Numbered from the stretch's first letter, positions 37,005 through 48,108 are shown. The stretch is DNA of 64,000 nt from Cadophora sp. MPI-SDFR-AT-0126 (GCA_020747065.1 JAGMVK010000010.1:2046001-2110000); one strand, 5' to 3'. Notes: generated by a model not told the origin, from the letters alone. Program-made: numbers and translations.

Positions 37005-39689
37005 CTTAGAGTATAGTAGCTTATAGAATTTAGTAGAACAATTGGATAATTAGAATTGTAGTGGTTAGTATAACATGAGAAAGTGATCCTACTTATATAA
37101 ATACTAATAGAGTCTAATAGTTATTATTCTAATCCTAAGTATAATTTATACTTTATAGCTACGAAAGCCCCCTTGAAAACACTAATATATTTAGATGCGT
37201 AATATAGCTTTGGAAAGTACTTTTAAGATATTTTACTTTAGAATATTACTTTACTCTAGAAGGTTTAACTTAGAGATAACCCATTTTTAACTTACGCTAA
37301 TTAAAAGTAGCTCTACTACGTGTTTTAGCTCTTATATATTATAGTGCAGAACTTAATTAAAATCTTCATCTTATTCCTTTATTTTTATATTTTTATTTAT
37401 TCCTAATTCCGCTTATATATAAAGATTATTATAGGATGGGCATTCTATTATACTTTTGCATTCCTTATAGCGGATACCTTCTAATATGTACCTATTAAAG
37501 TAATCTGGGATATAATTATTAATATAAAGCATATTAATCTTTAAACGCTTATCTACGCTGGCGCTGGATTTAGTATTATTAAGGATTTTATTATTATATT
37601 ACTTCCTATTTTCGAGCTAAGAAGTCTAAAACTGGATTTAAGGAAGAGAATTATACTATTCTTTATATTTACTCTTAAATCTTTGTAAGCTCTTTATTTA
37701 ACCTAATTTGTATTTAAGGGATATACTAATATTCTAATCCTAGTGCCTATATTACTAGTATAGTTCAGCTTAAGTATATTATCTTTTATAGTAACTCTAT
37801 TAATTTAATATATAATTAGTTTCTATTCTAATTCTTTTTACTAATTCTTCTGAAATACTTACTACTTAATAGAAGCGAATATTAATATTATTATTTAGAG
37901 TATCCTAAAAACATTTATAGTAGTTATTTATACTAGCCTTATATGTATTTAATTATTGCTTATTAAATATCTTTCGGTTATATTCCTAATTACAGAAGTA
38001 AGCGAGAGTAGAGGTAGCGATATAAAGAGCTTAAGTTAAAGCTGAAGATTGAGTTTAAAGGCGTTAAGTAAATTACAGAACAAGAATAGTATTAAATTAC
38101 TTAGTAATAATAATAAAGTAAGGATAGAACTCAAAGATAATAAGAGTAATATAATATCGTTACTTAGAGTAGCCTAAGTATAATAAGAAGCGTAAAGTCG
38201 AAAAGCTTATAATTTCTTAATACTTTAGTTTTTCTTGCAAATTATGGTAATTCAATACTTATATATAATTATAAGAAGTATTTTTTAAAAGCTCTTAAAT
38301 AGTTATATTAGAAATTCTGATTCTCTACGGGAATACTTGAAACTCTGAAGATTCATTACTAAAATAAGTAATATTTGTCCCTGCGTAGCGAGAAACTATT
38401 ATTTAAGTAATCTAGGTCTTCAAATTATAATCACGTGCTTATTAGTATATAATACTTGTGAAAGTAGCTTAGCTCTTTTGGCTAGTAAAGTCGAACTCCT
38501 ACCTATCTATAGTACTGGTTACGAACCTATATCTACCTAAGTATAATATAGAGCTAATGAGAGATAAGCGTATTTAGCTAGAGCTAGTAAGGTAATAGTG
38601 TAGTATTGAGACTTCACTTGCAATACTATAGCGCTGTCTTATCTAGAATAGAGGACTACTAGCAAAATAAGTATTAAAACTATCCAACTATTTAATTCCC
38701 TGCCTTATAAGTAGGTACGCTACTTAGATCTATACTAATAGTAGCTTAGGGAATAATGCCCGTATTAAATAGATAGGACACCTTTAGGGTAAGGTTGCAG
38801 TATTTTCACTAACCGGCTAGGGCTCGGAGAGTGTATACCCTCGTTTTAACAGTAGTATTTAATGAGAGGCGAACGTAGTTAGGAGGGCTTAATATAAAAG
38901 AGAAGTAGGGTAACTATTAAAAAAGGAGGAAGCTAGAGTTTAGAGCATTACAGGAGTGGGCGAGCCTGGAGGGGGTTATAGCAATAGAGGTACACGGTTA
39001 GAGGGAACAGTTAGATAGTATAACAATAGTTAACTTAAGAAGACTATACAGAGGTAGGCCTAAGGATAAATGCGCAGGAGTACTCTATATACTTATTACG
39101 AAACGCGAGCTTACAGTATATATAGTAGGAAAGCTAGAACTTTAGTGGAGGCAGGGGTATAGGCGTTGCTAATAGTAAGCTAGCGGATTAAGTATATTAA
39201 GAAGAATAAGTACACACTTTGATTAGTAGGAGGGAAATACTATACTAGAGTCGCAGGCTTAGGTTCCAGTATAGAAACTCTTGCGAGATATAGTTAGCTC
39301 TAATAGAGAGGAGAGATCCGGTAGGGTATTACGAAGCGGCCTTGAAACAGCTGTAGGGCGAGGCATATAATGGCAGCGACGGTTAGGTGGTTTCCCGGCA
39401 TTAGGCAGCTGGGGAGATTAACCTATGTGACACTATTTATATGGCCCGAGAGGACGGATGCGTGTATCGGTCTACAAGAGCGTATTAGAGTCCAGTTAGG
39501 TGGTTATACGAGGTAGGCTTAAGGAGTAAACTGCGGGGGAGATATAGGGTGAAGGTCTAGTCCACTAGAACCCTCGAAGTAATAGCATGCCGACTTGATC
39601 GAGCATTGAGTGGGAAAGATGTTGTAGGGGCTCTAGCATAGGAAGGAGCACGCCGCACCCTACTTTGTATTTAGCGTTAGTTAAATATA
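37005..39689. other. RIP-eroded sequence with coding-like traces
   Basis: TA-rich to about 38,800, then a less TA-rich stretch. Two plus-strand stretches read as protein interrupted mainly by TAG/TAA: about 37,560-38,160 (hydrophobic, possibly a membrane protein) and about 39,430-39,650 (basic, for example REDGCVYRSTRAY and VVGALA). Neither can be assigned. Composition changes abruptly at about 39,690, where the LINE begins. Confidence 0.45.
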
Positions 39690-39702
39690 AATCCTCCGCC
39701 GC

Positions 39703-42512
39703 ACTGGCAGACCTTTCTGGAGGATCCCGATAACATCTGGAAGGCGGCGAGGTATCTCAAGCCGGCGGAATTAGCATTTGGTGCCATCCCGCTACTTGTT
39801 GACAACGGAAGCGAGGTCGAGGAGGATACGGAAAAGGCAGCGGTGTTACTGAATACCTTCTTCCCTCCGACGCCCCAAATTAGACTGAACACAAGCTCCA
39901 GGCAGGCGGCAACCACGCCCATCGAGGAAAACCCAGACCTTACGGTTGAGGAGGTAGGGTATGCAGTTCAACGCGTCAAGCCATGGAAGGCACCCGGTGT
40001 GGACGGATTGCCTAATGCAGTGTGGAAGGAGGTCTGGCCAGTGCTCCAGAGGTGGATCGTTGCCATTTTTAATGCATCGGTCAAGCTGGGAGCGACACCA
40101 ACAGCATTCAAAATTGCACGTATACTGCCCTTACGAAAATCTGACAAGCCTGACTACACCGTACCATAGGCATATCGACCGATCTCGTTGTTATCTACGC
40201 TCGGAAAGATCTTAGAGCTAGTCATCGCCAGGCGGCTATCATACTGGGCAGAAACTCGAGGTCTCCTCCCCGCTAATCAGTTTAGGGCCAGGCCGGTGCA
40301 TTCGTGCGAGCAAGCGCTCGTAGTACTCGTGGAAAAGATTAAAGAAGCTTGGAGTAAGGGGAAGATTCTTTCCCTAGTCAGTTTTAACGTCAAGGGAGCT
40401 TACAATGGGGTACCATGCGAAGTCATAGTAGACAGGTTAACGAGTAAAGGAATCCCAGCGAACGTGGTACAATGGGTGAAATCTTTCTGCTCAGAGAGGA
40501 GAGCCACTATAGTAGTGAATGGAGTTGAAACGGAAGCAGCAGACATCACCTTCCCAGGACTCCCGCAAGGGTCTCCGCTCTCCCCTATACTGTACATCTT
40601 CTTCAATGCCGACTTAGTCGAAGAAACAGTAGATAACCAGAAAGGAGCGATGGGGTTCGTGGACGATTACACCAGGTGGGTAGTCAGCGAGAGCGTCGAA
40701 GACAATATGGAAATCCTTCAAAATGAGGTAATCCCGAGAGCCCTTGAATGGGCGAGGGGTAGTGGAGCAATGTTCGAGGGAGATAAGACGACGTTGATGC
40801 ATTTTACACCAACCCGGAGCTTCAAGAAGATCGTACGACCAGTGCAGGCCCTGCGAATTAGAGACGCGGCGGTAGCCCCATCAGAATCAGCGAAGCTATT
40901 AGGGGTTGTCTTTGATAGTGCGCTCACCTTCAAAGAACATGTGGCCAGAGCAGCCAAACGGGGTTGGCAGAGCGCCTGGGCGCTGTCACGACTACGGGGC
41001 ATTAGACCAGCTACGGCACGACTGTTGTACACTGCTACAGTTACTTCTAGGACTGATTATGCAGCAGCAGTATGGTTCTCGCCTTACTTGGGCAAAATTA
41101 TACCGGCGTGGATGCAGCGCCTGTTCGCACCAATCCAGCGGCTCGGTACCAGGGCGATCACGAATTGCTTCCGTACGGTTTCAGAGGAGGTGGCAAGCTC
41201 AGAGGCGTACGTCCCTTTGACGGCGCTTCGACTAAGAGGAAAAGTTACTCGATTCTGGATAAAGGCGCACACACTCCCAAGAGTCAACCTAATGTGGGAG
41301 TTTCTACGCAAAGCCGTGCGGGCCAAGCCCCGTAGCCCGTACAAGTCCCCAACTATGCATATGGCTTTGGCCATGCCAATGCCCATAGGAGACATAGAAA
41401 CGATTGACGCCTTTGCGGTTCCCCCATGGGAACCATCACTGGAACGGATGATCGACATCACGCAAGACAAGGAGGAAGCCGTAGAGAAATGCCTCAATCC
41501 ACAGGAGACAGAAGTACAGATATTCACCGACGGATCAATGAAAAAAGGCAAGGTCGGTTATAGCGTGGTAGTATTGGTGGACAATGCTGTAAGAACCCGC
41601 GTACAGCGCACAGTCGGTACAGATGATGGAGTGAATGTGTATATAGCAGAGCTGGGGGCCATCATGGAGGCAGTGGACTGGGCGAATGTGATACTCAACG
41701 ATGTCGCGGAGTCGCGAAGGGTTACCATTTACTCGGACAACATGTCAGCTCTCCAAGCCATTGCCAAGCTAAGACACTAGAGCGGCTAGGCATTCATTCG
41801 ACACATTGCTAGAACCATATGGAACTGGGAAGGAAGTGGGAAATACATCCGGCTAGCGTGGATCCCAAGCCACGCGGGGGTTCCAGGTAACGAGGCGGCG
41901 GATAAGCTGGCGGCCACAACTACAAGTCCCGAGAGCCAGGTTGCGACTTTGCCATGGTTCCAGGGCAAGTTCAAGTCGGTTGTAGCAGGGAAGGTCAACC
42001 GGGCTCAACAGATCGCGAGACTAATCAGTGAATGGACCACAGGCAGACACCTCAAAATGGTCGACGCAGCATTGCCGGGAAAGCATGTCAGGCTCCTTTA
42101 CGACACACTCTCAAGAGCGGAATCTCAAGTACTATCACAATTGCGTACTGGACACTCTAAACTTCGAAGCTTCCTAGCGAGGATTGGAGTAGCGGAGACT
42201 GATCAATGTGAATGCGGTCAGGGGAGGGAAGACACGCGGCATTTCCTCTTCCACTATCGACAATATCAACACCTGCGGGGAGACATGATCACGGAAGGGA
42301 AGGGACGCTATGGTGATCTGTCATACATGTTAGGAGGGAGGTCTTCTCACTTAAATCCTGATGGGTCGAGGCCTGATGGATCGATGGACAAGTGGAAACC
42401 AAACTTGACGGTGGTTAGAACGGTGATTAAATTGGCGATAAAGACAGAGAGGCTAGGCCCGCATTCCCAGCTAGCATCACTTACACAAAACTCCCAGCGG
42501 TTTGGAGCATAA
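39703..42512 (+). pseudogene. LINE reverse transcriptase-RNase H polyprotein, inactivated by three stops
   Basis: One continuous frame from HWQTFLEDPDNIWKAARYLK to the stop at 42,510-42,512, broken only by TAG at 40167-40169, 41778-41780 and 41787-41789. At least the first two have a CAG-to-TAG context, so no frameshift is needed. RT blocks: KAPGVDGLPNAVWK, AYRPISLLSTLGKILE, SLVSFNVKGAYNGV, GLPQGSPLSPILY and GFVDDYTRWV. The catalytic Asp of the first block (normally SFDVKGA) is Asn here, a G-to-A change in CpA context on the other strand. RNase H: IFTDGSMKKGKVGYSVVV, AELGAIMEAVDWA, IYSDNMSALQAI, IPSHAGVPGNEAAD. C-terminal Cys/His block: CECGQGREDTRHFLF. Light RIP would explain all four lesions. 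Confidence 0.85.
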
Positions 42513-42656
42513 GGGGTCGAACAGAGTAGAGGAGTCCGACAACGACTTGGGGGCTGTTGAATGAATCTTGGATCCGTGATAGAAGATTATGTAATTAGTT
42601 TAGTCTAGCTAGAAGTGGGGCTACATAGGGCCAGCGGCCCTGAACAGCCGACTGGA

Positions 42657-42684
42657 CATCATCATCATCATCATCATCATCATC
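42657..42684 (+). repeat. (CAT)9 microsatellite at the LINE 3' end
   Basis: Nine CAT units plus one C. Its position directly after the LINE 3' untranslated region suggests it is the simple-repeat tail rather than an independent microsatellite. Confidence 0.8.
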
Positions 42685-42875
42685 GATTCCGGAGGTTCTC
42701 TCCGAATGACGTTATACATTTAACCTACCAACATTCTCAGCTCTATCGTCTTAGTCACATGGGTCTTGCGGGGCAAACCCAACTTCAACTCTCTGGAACA
42801 TGATTATTCAGACATCTACAGCCTCATACCACCGGCACTCAAGAACAGCAAACAGTACAAAGAGAGCAGAAGGTT

Positions 42876-45194
42876 ATGGGAGTGATAAATCAATGCGGCA
42901 TCGTCGCTGCTGATCGCTGTCACCAATCACAGTCGCTAGCAACGAGCACGCATCAGGTGCAGTTTTACGAGGGTGAGGAGTACCTTTACCATGTCTTATC
43001 GGACTTCTTCGTCCCGTTCCTTTCGTATGATGAGAGCTCGGTAGGGGCCATTGTACTGGCAAGGAAACGAACGATTGAGTACTTGGAAGATTTTTTCGTG
43101 GCGAGAGAATATACTTGTGACGGAGCGGGGGACAGCGAGGAGCATAGACCGAAGGCCACGGGCGGTGATTCTGTGACCTCGTTAAGCCATGTGTATAAAA
43201 GAGGACAGCGGAGTGTTCTTTTGGTCGACGCCAATGAGCTCCTTGCTCGAATAGTGCCGAAGGACGAGGTTAACGCCCAAGTTTTCAATGAAACAGTCAT
43301 CAAGCTCCTCTCCCAAATACATCCAGGAGGAGCAACTGGACTGCTAGAACCGGGAGATGAAAACCTACAGCACACATACGCTTACGGCGAACTTGTTGAT
43401 CTGCTCTGCGCACGCGGTCAGCACCTCCTTGCGCTCGAGCTCGAAACGTTGTGGAACCGCCTGTTATCCTCCTACAATATATCACTCCTTTGTGGGTATA
43501 AGATGGACTCCTTCCGAGGCCCATCAGACGAGAACGTATTTGCACAGATCTGTCACTCGCATGTCGCCGTCACGCCTACCGAGTCATATTCCAACCTTAC
43601 CACGTCGAAGCAGAAGTCGGCAATGATTGCGGTATTACAGCAACAATTGACGGCACTGCGTGCCACGGGGCAGTTGCACTGGTCGAATAGAGATGCAGAG
43701 CAGCGGATACGGTATCGTGAGCAGTTCGTCGATGTTCTGTGTCATGAGTTACGGAACCCCGTCAGCGGCATCATTGGAAACATCGAACTCCTTCAAATCG
43801 GCCTTGAAGTACGGCAAGATATCATCGATCCGCATCGAGAAGGGAACTGCAATGGCGAGACTAGACTCTCTGCTATGGATGTGGCTTCGCTACAGAGCCA
43901 ACTCACAGAAGATATAATTTCTGTTGATGCTATCGCCGTATGTGCGGAGCATATGAAGGTAGTCACGGATGACGTCCTAAGCTTATCTAAACTCGACGAA
44001 GGAAAAGTCGTCCTAGAGCATGTGCCACTCGATCTCAACGCGACCGTCAGTTCCGTCATCAAGATGTTCTCAACTGCAGCACAAACGAAAGGGGTTGAGC
44101 TCTTCGCCAATCTCCCGTCAGGCGACCTTCATGTACTCGGCGACCAGGGTCGCATCGCCCAAGTCCTGGTAAACCTCGTCTCGAACGCTATAAAATTTAC
44201 AGATATGGGGTGCGTAATCGTAGAGCTTACTCGCCTGGGCCAGACCCTTCCTGGGAGCCACGAGCCTAGCTTCCAAATTTCTGTGCGCGATACAGGCTGT
44301 GGACTAGAAGCTGCTGAAATCTCGCTATTATTTCAGCGGTTTGCGCAGCCAATCTCGACATCATTTGCGAAACACGGCGGCACTGGGCTAGGCCTATATA
44401 TTAGCAAGCATTTAGTTGAGTTGATGGGTGGGTTAGTGAACGTCGAGAGCCAGAAAGGGAAAGGCTCGACATTTTCCTTTACCTTCCAGGCGCAGCCATG
44501 CCCGGTGACTAGACTTACCTTACGGCAGCTTGGAAACAAAGCACACCTTGATGATTGCGTGGTTAAGAGCCCGTTCTCGCTACCGGCAGCATCTATCATC
44601 CATTCTCCGAATCAAACACAAGGAGGCGGAGCTGACAATCAGGAAGTCTGTTTTCCTACGTCTCCTCCTGCCGTTTCCATCTCAACGCCCACCACTCGTG
44701 AAAGCATCTCTACTCGGCTGTACGACCTAGGTGTTAGGCACGTACTAGTAGTTGATGACAATCCTATCATTGTGCGTACTCTTACACGTATGCTCGACAA
44801 CGGCGGTGGCTCGGGTCCATCCATTTCTGTCAATACCGCTTGCAATGGGTACGATGCCATCAGCAATTTAATCATGCTCTCTACATCTTCTTCCCCTATC
44901 GACCTCATTCTTATGGACCTCGAGATGCCGTTCTTGAACGGGATCAACACCGCCCGCGAGATTCGGCGGTTCAAAGATCCCGCTCGCGCGGAAGGTCATT
45001 CCCTCGCGCAACGAAAAGAGGCGGAACGATTAGCGGATACTCTAATTATCGGGCTGACAGCGGATGTGAGAGAGACACGATTCATAGAGGCAAGGAAAGG
45101 CGGAATGGATGAGTGTATTGGAAAGCCCGTCGTCAAGGAAACACTATATCGACTGATCCAGGAGGCACGAGGCAAAATGGCAACAAATTTTTGA
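42876..45194 (+). CDS. Hybrid histidine kinase with N-terminal MEDS domain, 772 aa
   Basis: Intact single exon from ATG 42876. Domain order: a MEDS-type sensory domain (about 26-235, starting HQVQFYEGEEYLYHVLSDFF, with ALELETLWNRLL); a coiled linker; HisKA with phosphoacceptor His290 in VLCHELRNPVSG; HATPase with N-box QVLVNLVSNAIKF (429-441), G1 DTGCGL, F-box LFQRFAQ and G2 GGTGLGLYIS (501-510); then a receiver domain with acidic pair D627-D628, phosphoacceptor D681 (LILMDLEMPFLNG) and K750 (GKP). All catalytic residues needed for autophosphorylation and phosphotransfer are visible. Known: fungal hybrid kinases relay to an HPt protein and then to SSK1/SKN7-type regulators. MEDS was first described in prokaryotic DcmR-type sensors. 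No transmembrane segment, so cytosolic sensing is likely. The LINE lies in its promoter region. Confidence 0.92.
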   Translation: MGVINQCGIVAADRCHQSQSLATSTHQVQFYEGEEYLYHVLSDFFVPFLSYDESSVGAIVLARKRTIEYLEDFFVAREYTCDGAGDSEEHRPKATGGDSVTSLSHVYKRGQRSVLLVDANELLARIVPKDEVNAQVFNETVIKLLSQIHPGGATGLLEPGDENLQHTYAYGELVDLLCARGQHLLALELETLWNRLLSSYNISLLCGYKMDSFRGPSDENVFAQICHSHVAVTPTESYSNLTTSKQKSAMIAVLQQQLTALRATGQLHWSNRDAEQRIRYREQFVDVLCHELRNPVSGIIGNIELLQIGLEVRQDIIDPHREGNCNGETRLSAMDVASLQSQLTEDIISVDAIAVCAEHMKVVTDDVLSLSKLDEGKVVLEHVPLDLNATVSSVIKMFSTAAQTKGVELFANLPSGDLHVLGDQGRIAQVLVNLVSNAIKFTDMGCVIVELTRLGQTLPGSHEPSFQISVRDTGCGLEAAEISLLFQRFAQPISTSFAKHGGTGLGLYISKHLVELMGGLVNVESQKGKGSTFSFTFQAQPCPVTRLTLRQLGNKAHLDDCVVKSPFSLPAASIIHSPNQTQGGGADNQEVCFPTSPPAVSISTPTTRESISTRLYDLGVRHVLVVDDNPIIVRTLTRMLDNGGGSGPSISVNTACNGYDAISNLIMLSTSSSPIDLILMDLEMPFLNGINTAREIRRFKDPARAEGHSLAQRKEAERLADTLIIGLTADVRETRFIEARKGGMDECIGKPVVKETLYRLIQEARGKMATNF

Positions 45195-46001
45195 CCCTGG
45201 AATACTGATGTCAAATTTCAACCCAAAGTATTATTCTAGGACAGTCAATACTCCTTTACCTTCATCCGACCGTCGATATGCACCGTCTTGCATGCGTCTT
45301 TGAGCACTTCGTATTCAAATCCCCGTTGCTTGAGAGAGTGCCCAACATCGATCCTATAGACTCAAACTCATCCAGAATGGACCACCAAATGGCATCTATT
45401 CTTCCAACCATAGACACAGTCAGGCTTGCATTACGCGGAATCAGTCATCTCTACACAGGATGCTCTCTTTGTCGTCGAAGCCTGCCTTCGGGGTGATCTC
45501 ACGCACGTTCCTCGTCGGCCATATACCTGCGAACAAGCAAGCCTCGCTAAAGGCGGAAATGTATTTGTTTATGAGGGCCATTCATCCGGCATCAAGACAT
45601 GGGTAAACAATTTACCCTGGAGTCCTGGTAGTAATCCTAAAAAGAAGAAGGCGAAGAAGTCGAAGAAGGAGGAGAAGAAGAGGAAAGAAGCGGAGTAGAA
45701 GGCAAGGGAACAGGCGGAGAAGGAAAAGAAGAAGAGGGAGGAGGACAACGCGAAAAAGGAAAAGAAAACGAGCAGCCAAGTTGAGAGCAGTTGGATAGAG
45801 AAATGCCTTCCGCCCGAAGTTCAATATGCATGCCTTTACTGGGTCCAGCATTTGCAAAAGAGTGGTTCTCAGGTTCACGATGGCGAGGAAGCTCACCGGT
45901 TTCTGCAGGCTCATCTACTGCACTGGCTTGAGGCGCTTGGGTGGATGGGTAAGACCTGGAAAGGGATTCAAGCAATATTATCCTTAGAGACTCACGTTCC
46001 G

Positions 46002-46046
46002 GTAAGCTGTCTAACTATTATTTATGAGAGTCTAATTTGTCCTTAG
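46002..46046 (+). other. Intron (45 bp) in the NWD-derived part
   Basis: GTAAGCTGTC donor, CCTTAG acceptor, phase 0. The flanking codons (ETHVP / [10 protein letters not shown]) join into a continuous block conserved in NWD proteins. Confidence 0.75.
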
Positions 46047-46259
46047 GCTACTAAAAGTCCCAATTTGCACGCATTCATCCATGATGCAAAGCGATTCGCC
46101 TTATACAATCGATCAATTATCGAACATGCGCCCCTTCAGTTGTATTTTTCAGCCCTTATCTTTGCCCCGGAGAGGAGTATTATTCGGAGACAATTTGAAC
46201 AGTCTATCCCGACTTGGATACAGAGGAAACCAAGAGTACAAGCAGATTGGAGTGCTGCT

Positions 46260-46575
46260 TTACAGACGCTCGAGGGCCACTCGAGCTGGGTCAAGTCAGT
46301 AGCCTTCTCCCCCAATGGCATGCAGATAGTATCTGGATCTGATGATCGCACAGTAAGGCTCTGGGATGCTGCGACAGGAGCCCTGCTGCAGACGCTCGAG
46401 GGCCATTCTGATTTAGTCTCTTCAGTAGCCTTCTCCCCCGAAGGAAACCTTGTCGTGTCTGTTACAAATAAGGCCGTACGACTCGGGGACGCTGCGACTG
46501 GAGCCTTGCTGCACACGCTCGATGGCCACTCAAGCTGGGTCCGTTCAGTAGCCCTCTTTCCCCATGACAAGCTGT
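46260..46575 (+). repeat. WD40 repeat array: two complete 42-codon units and one partial
   Basis: Units start at 46260, 46386 and 46512, exactly 126 bp apart ([54 protein letters not shown]). Near-identical repeats of this length are the mark of HET-D/E-type recognition domains. The array has shrunk below the number needed to close a propeller. Confidence 0.85.
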
Positions 46576-46760
46576 TACCAACTTTGCACGTAAGTAATCA
46601 TTGGCTAGCAGAAGGCACTACTAGCTTCCTCTGGCTACCTACTGATTATCGACCTATTTGTAAAGCTGTACGGGATAGAGTAGTCATTTTCGGACATTCG
46701 GCGGGGAGAATTTCGCTTCTACAGATTGGAAAAGGCTCAAAATGCATTGTATCCAACTAG

Positions 46761-47343
46761 TATATAGATTTCAATGAATGTTAATTCTTGTAACTATTGA
46801 TATAATACTGCTTTACCATTTAAATCTGTATTCCATCAATGGTGCTCGGGGTATCTCGATCCCAATATGCAGTCGCACGTCTACCTAACCGATGACCATA
46901 CGCCATTCTACCTGGCGAAAACCACAACCGGGTGTCTGAAACACATATAATGTACGTAGAAAGACTGCAGGTAAGGATAATACTGAAGAACACTGTTACT
47001 TCTGCTTCCAGGATTGGCACAGGTGCTAGCACTGAGCAGTACTTGGCGTAGGAAGTTTTGAATAACTTCTTCCATGATGGTAGGTTCTTTGAGTGTTGCT
47101 ATTGCATCTCCTGTAAAGAGCCATAGACATCGAATATCAAGCCTTTGAGCGGTTTCAATGCGCGATATAGAACTCTTTTACTCGCAAGAGATACCTTGGG
47201 CTGAGCTTCCAAAATAGCCAGAGTGGGAGAAAATAGTGTAGTAGTGATGCTATAAGGACTGCATTCAAAAAAGAAAGATTTTGTAGAGGAGTCAGGCTAT
47301 CCAAACCACCAATCTCAGAGGCCAATCGCATCAAACACTTGAA
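46761..47343. other. Spacer between convergent NWD and HET remnants; nothing recognised
   Basis: Both flanking remnants end here tail to tail. No open frame of note. Composition is normal. Confidence 0.5.
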
Positions 47344-48108
47344 CTAGGCACATGAACATGAACACTGGACTCTATATCCATGGGATGCTATCTTACAGAG
47401 TGAGGAATCTTGGGTGCGGCCAGGCATGTTCTTCCCCTTCGCTATAGATAAGCGGCATATAGACATCGAAAACGCCGAGCAGCGAATATGCCTGGTCTTC
47501 TTTGCGAGTAGTTTCACGTCGTTCTGCCCATGATATCTGATATAAGAGAGGGGAGCTCCTTGAAGTGCTTTGTTAGGAATTCCTGTTATCTCGTGGATGA
47601 TAGTCGCCAAGGATGCCTTTTTACCCAGTTGCTCCCAGTCTTTAGAGAAGAATACAACTGATTTCGGGGCGATAAGTTCTTGAAGTGTCCAGCCCCGAGT
47701 GAACCATTTGCTGTTCCGAAAAGCTGAACCCTAGGTATACTCGGAGAACCGATCGCTTGCTTCCCGCTTCCTTTTCGGAATATCCGATAGATAGACGTAG
47801 CATTTGACCGCATTCTGGGACCAGCGAAACATTGAGTTGATGGCCTCTTGAAGCTCGACGGCATTGGATTTGTCGATACAGCAAGTGTCCACCCAGAAGT
47901 AATGCAAGCCATTATGCAGAGCCTGTTCTCCGCAGAATTGTACCTTGCCGTAGCATGCCATTTTCTTGCGAGTGCCATCCGTCAGATCTGCCAAAGTGAC
48001 CTCCTTCGCTCCCCATCTGTGCGACAGTATAGCATACTTGGGTATATTGCTCTCAAAGAACTCGGTCAGGCTGAAGTCGCCGTCGCTGTTATAGTATAGC
48101 AGACGCAT
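47344..48108 (-). pseudogene. HET-E-type HET domain, truncated and damaged
   Basis: From ATG 48108 the frame gives the classical start of HET-E/D proteins: MRLLYYNSDGDFSLTEFF, IPKYAILSHRWG, KEVTLADLTDG, YFWVDTCCIDKSNAVELQEA, NSMFRWSQNAVKCYVYLSDI. A TAG (47731-47733) interrupts, and the same frame continues FRNSKWFTRGWTLQELIAPK and IHEITGIPNKALQG. A one-base shift near 47,511-47,530 leads to RKEDQAYSLLGVFDVYMPLI in another frame, and the sequence stops soon after. There is no NACHT domain downstream. Known: in HET-E/D this domain is followed by NACHT and WD40. Inferred: the N-terminal relic of such a gene, lying in opposite orientation to the NWD-derived remnant 580 bp away. Confidence 0.85.

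Larger units (their letters stand above)
39690..42684 (+). mobile_element. LINE (non-LTR retrotransposon), endonuclease region missing, (CAT)9 3' end
   Basis: The sequence switches sharply from RIP-eroded DNA to a coding frame at about 39,690-39,703. No endonuclease domain precedes it, so the element is probably 5'-truncated, as LINE insertions often are. The frame encodes reverse transcriptase and RNase H (39,703-42,512). After an untranslated stretch it ends in nine CAT units (42657-42684), which may be the element's simple-sequence 3' tail. It stops about 190 bp upstream of the histidine kinase start codon. No clear target duplication was seen. The RT-RNase H-CCHC-like order matches Tad/I-type fungal LINEs (family knowledge). 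Confidence 0.8.
45378..46760 (+). pseudogene. Chimeric frame: WOPR fragment - Lys/Glu-rich linker - C-terminal part of a NACHT-WD40 protein
   Basis: An ATG at 45378 starts a short frame. One base shift later (about 45,440-45,450) a second frame reads STQDALFVVEACLRGDL, VFVYEGHSSGIKTWV and NLPWSPG, the first half of a WOPR (Gti1/Pac2) DNA-binding domain. The same frame runs on through a Lys/Glu-rich linker (one TAG at 45696-45698) into CLPPEVQYACLYWVQHL, a block that precedes WD40 repeats in HET-E/D-like NWD proteins. A 45-bp intron (46002-46046, GTAAGC..TTAG) is removed in phase 0. Then come [19 protein letters not shown] and [13 protein letters not shown], followed by WD repeats of exactly 42 codons at 46260 and 46386, a partial third at 46512, and the usual tail ([27 protein letters not shown]) to the stop at 46760. 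The second WOPR box, the HET and the NACHT domains are absent. Known: NWD proteins act in non-self recognition. Inferred: gene fusion or rearrangement product, probably not functional. Confidence 0.7.

Noticed and set aside
37560..38160. Possible rhodopsin-like fungal membrane protein in RIP debris
   Set aside because: Hydrophobic reading with many stops, but no motif strong enough to separate it from chance in TA-rich sequence.
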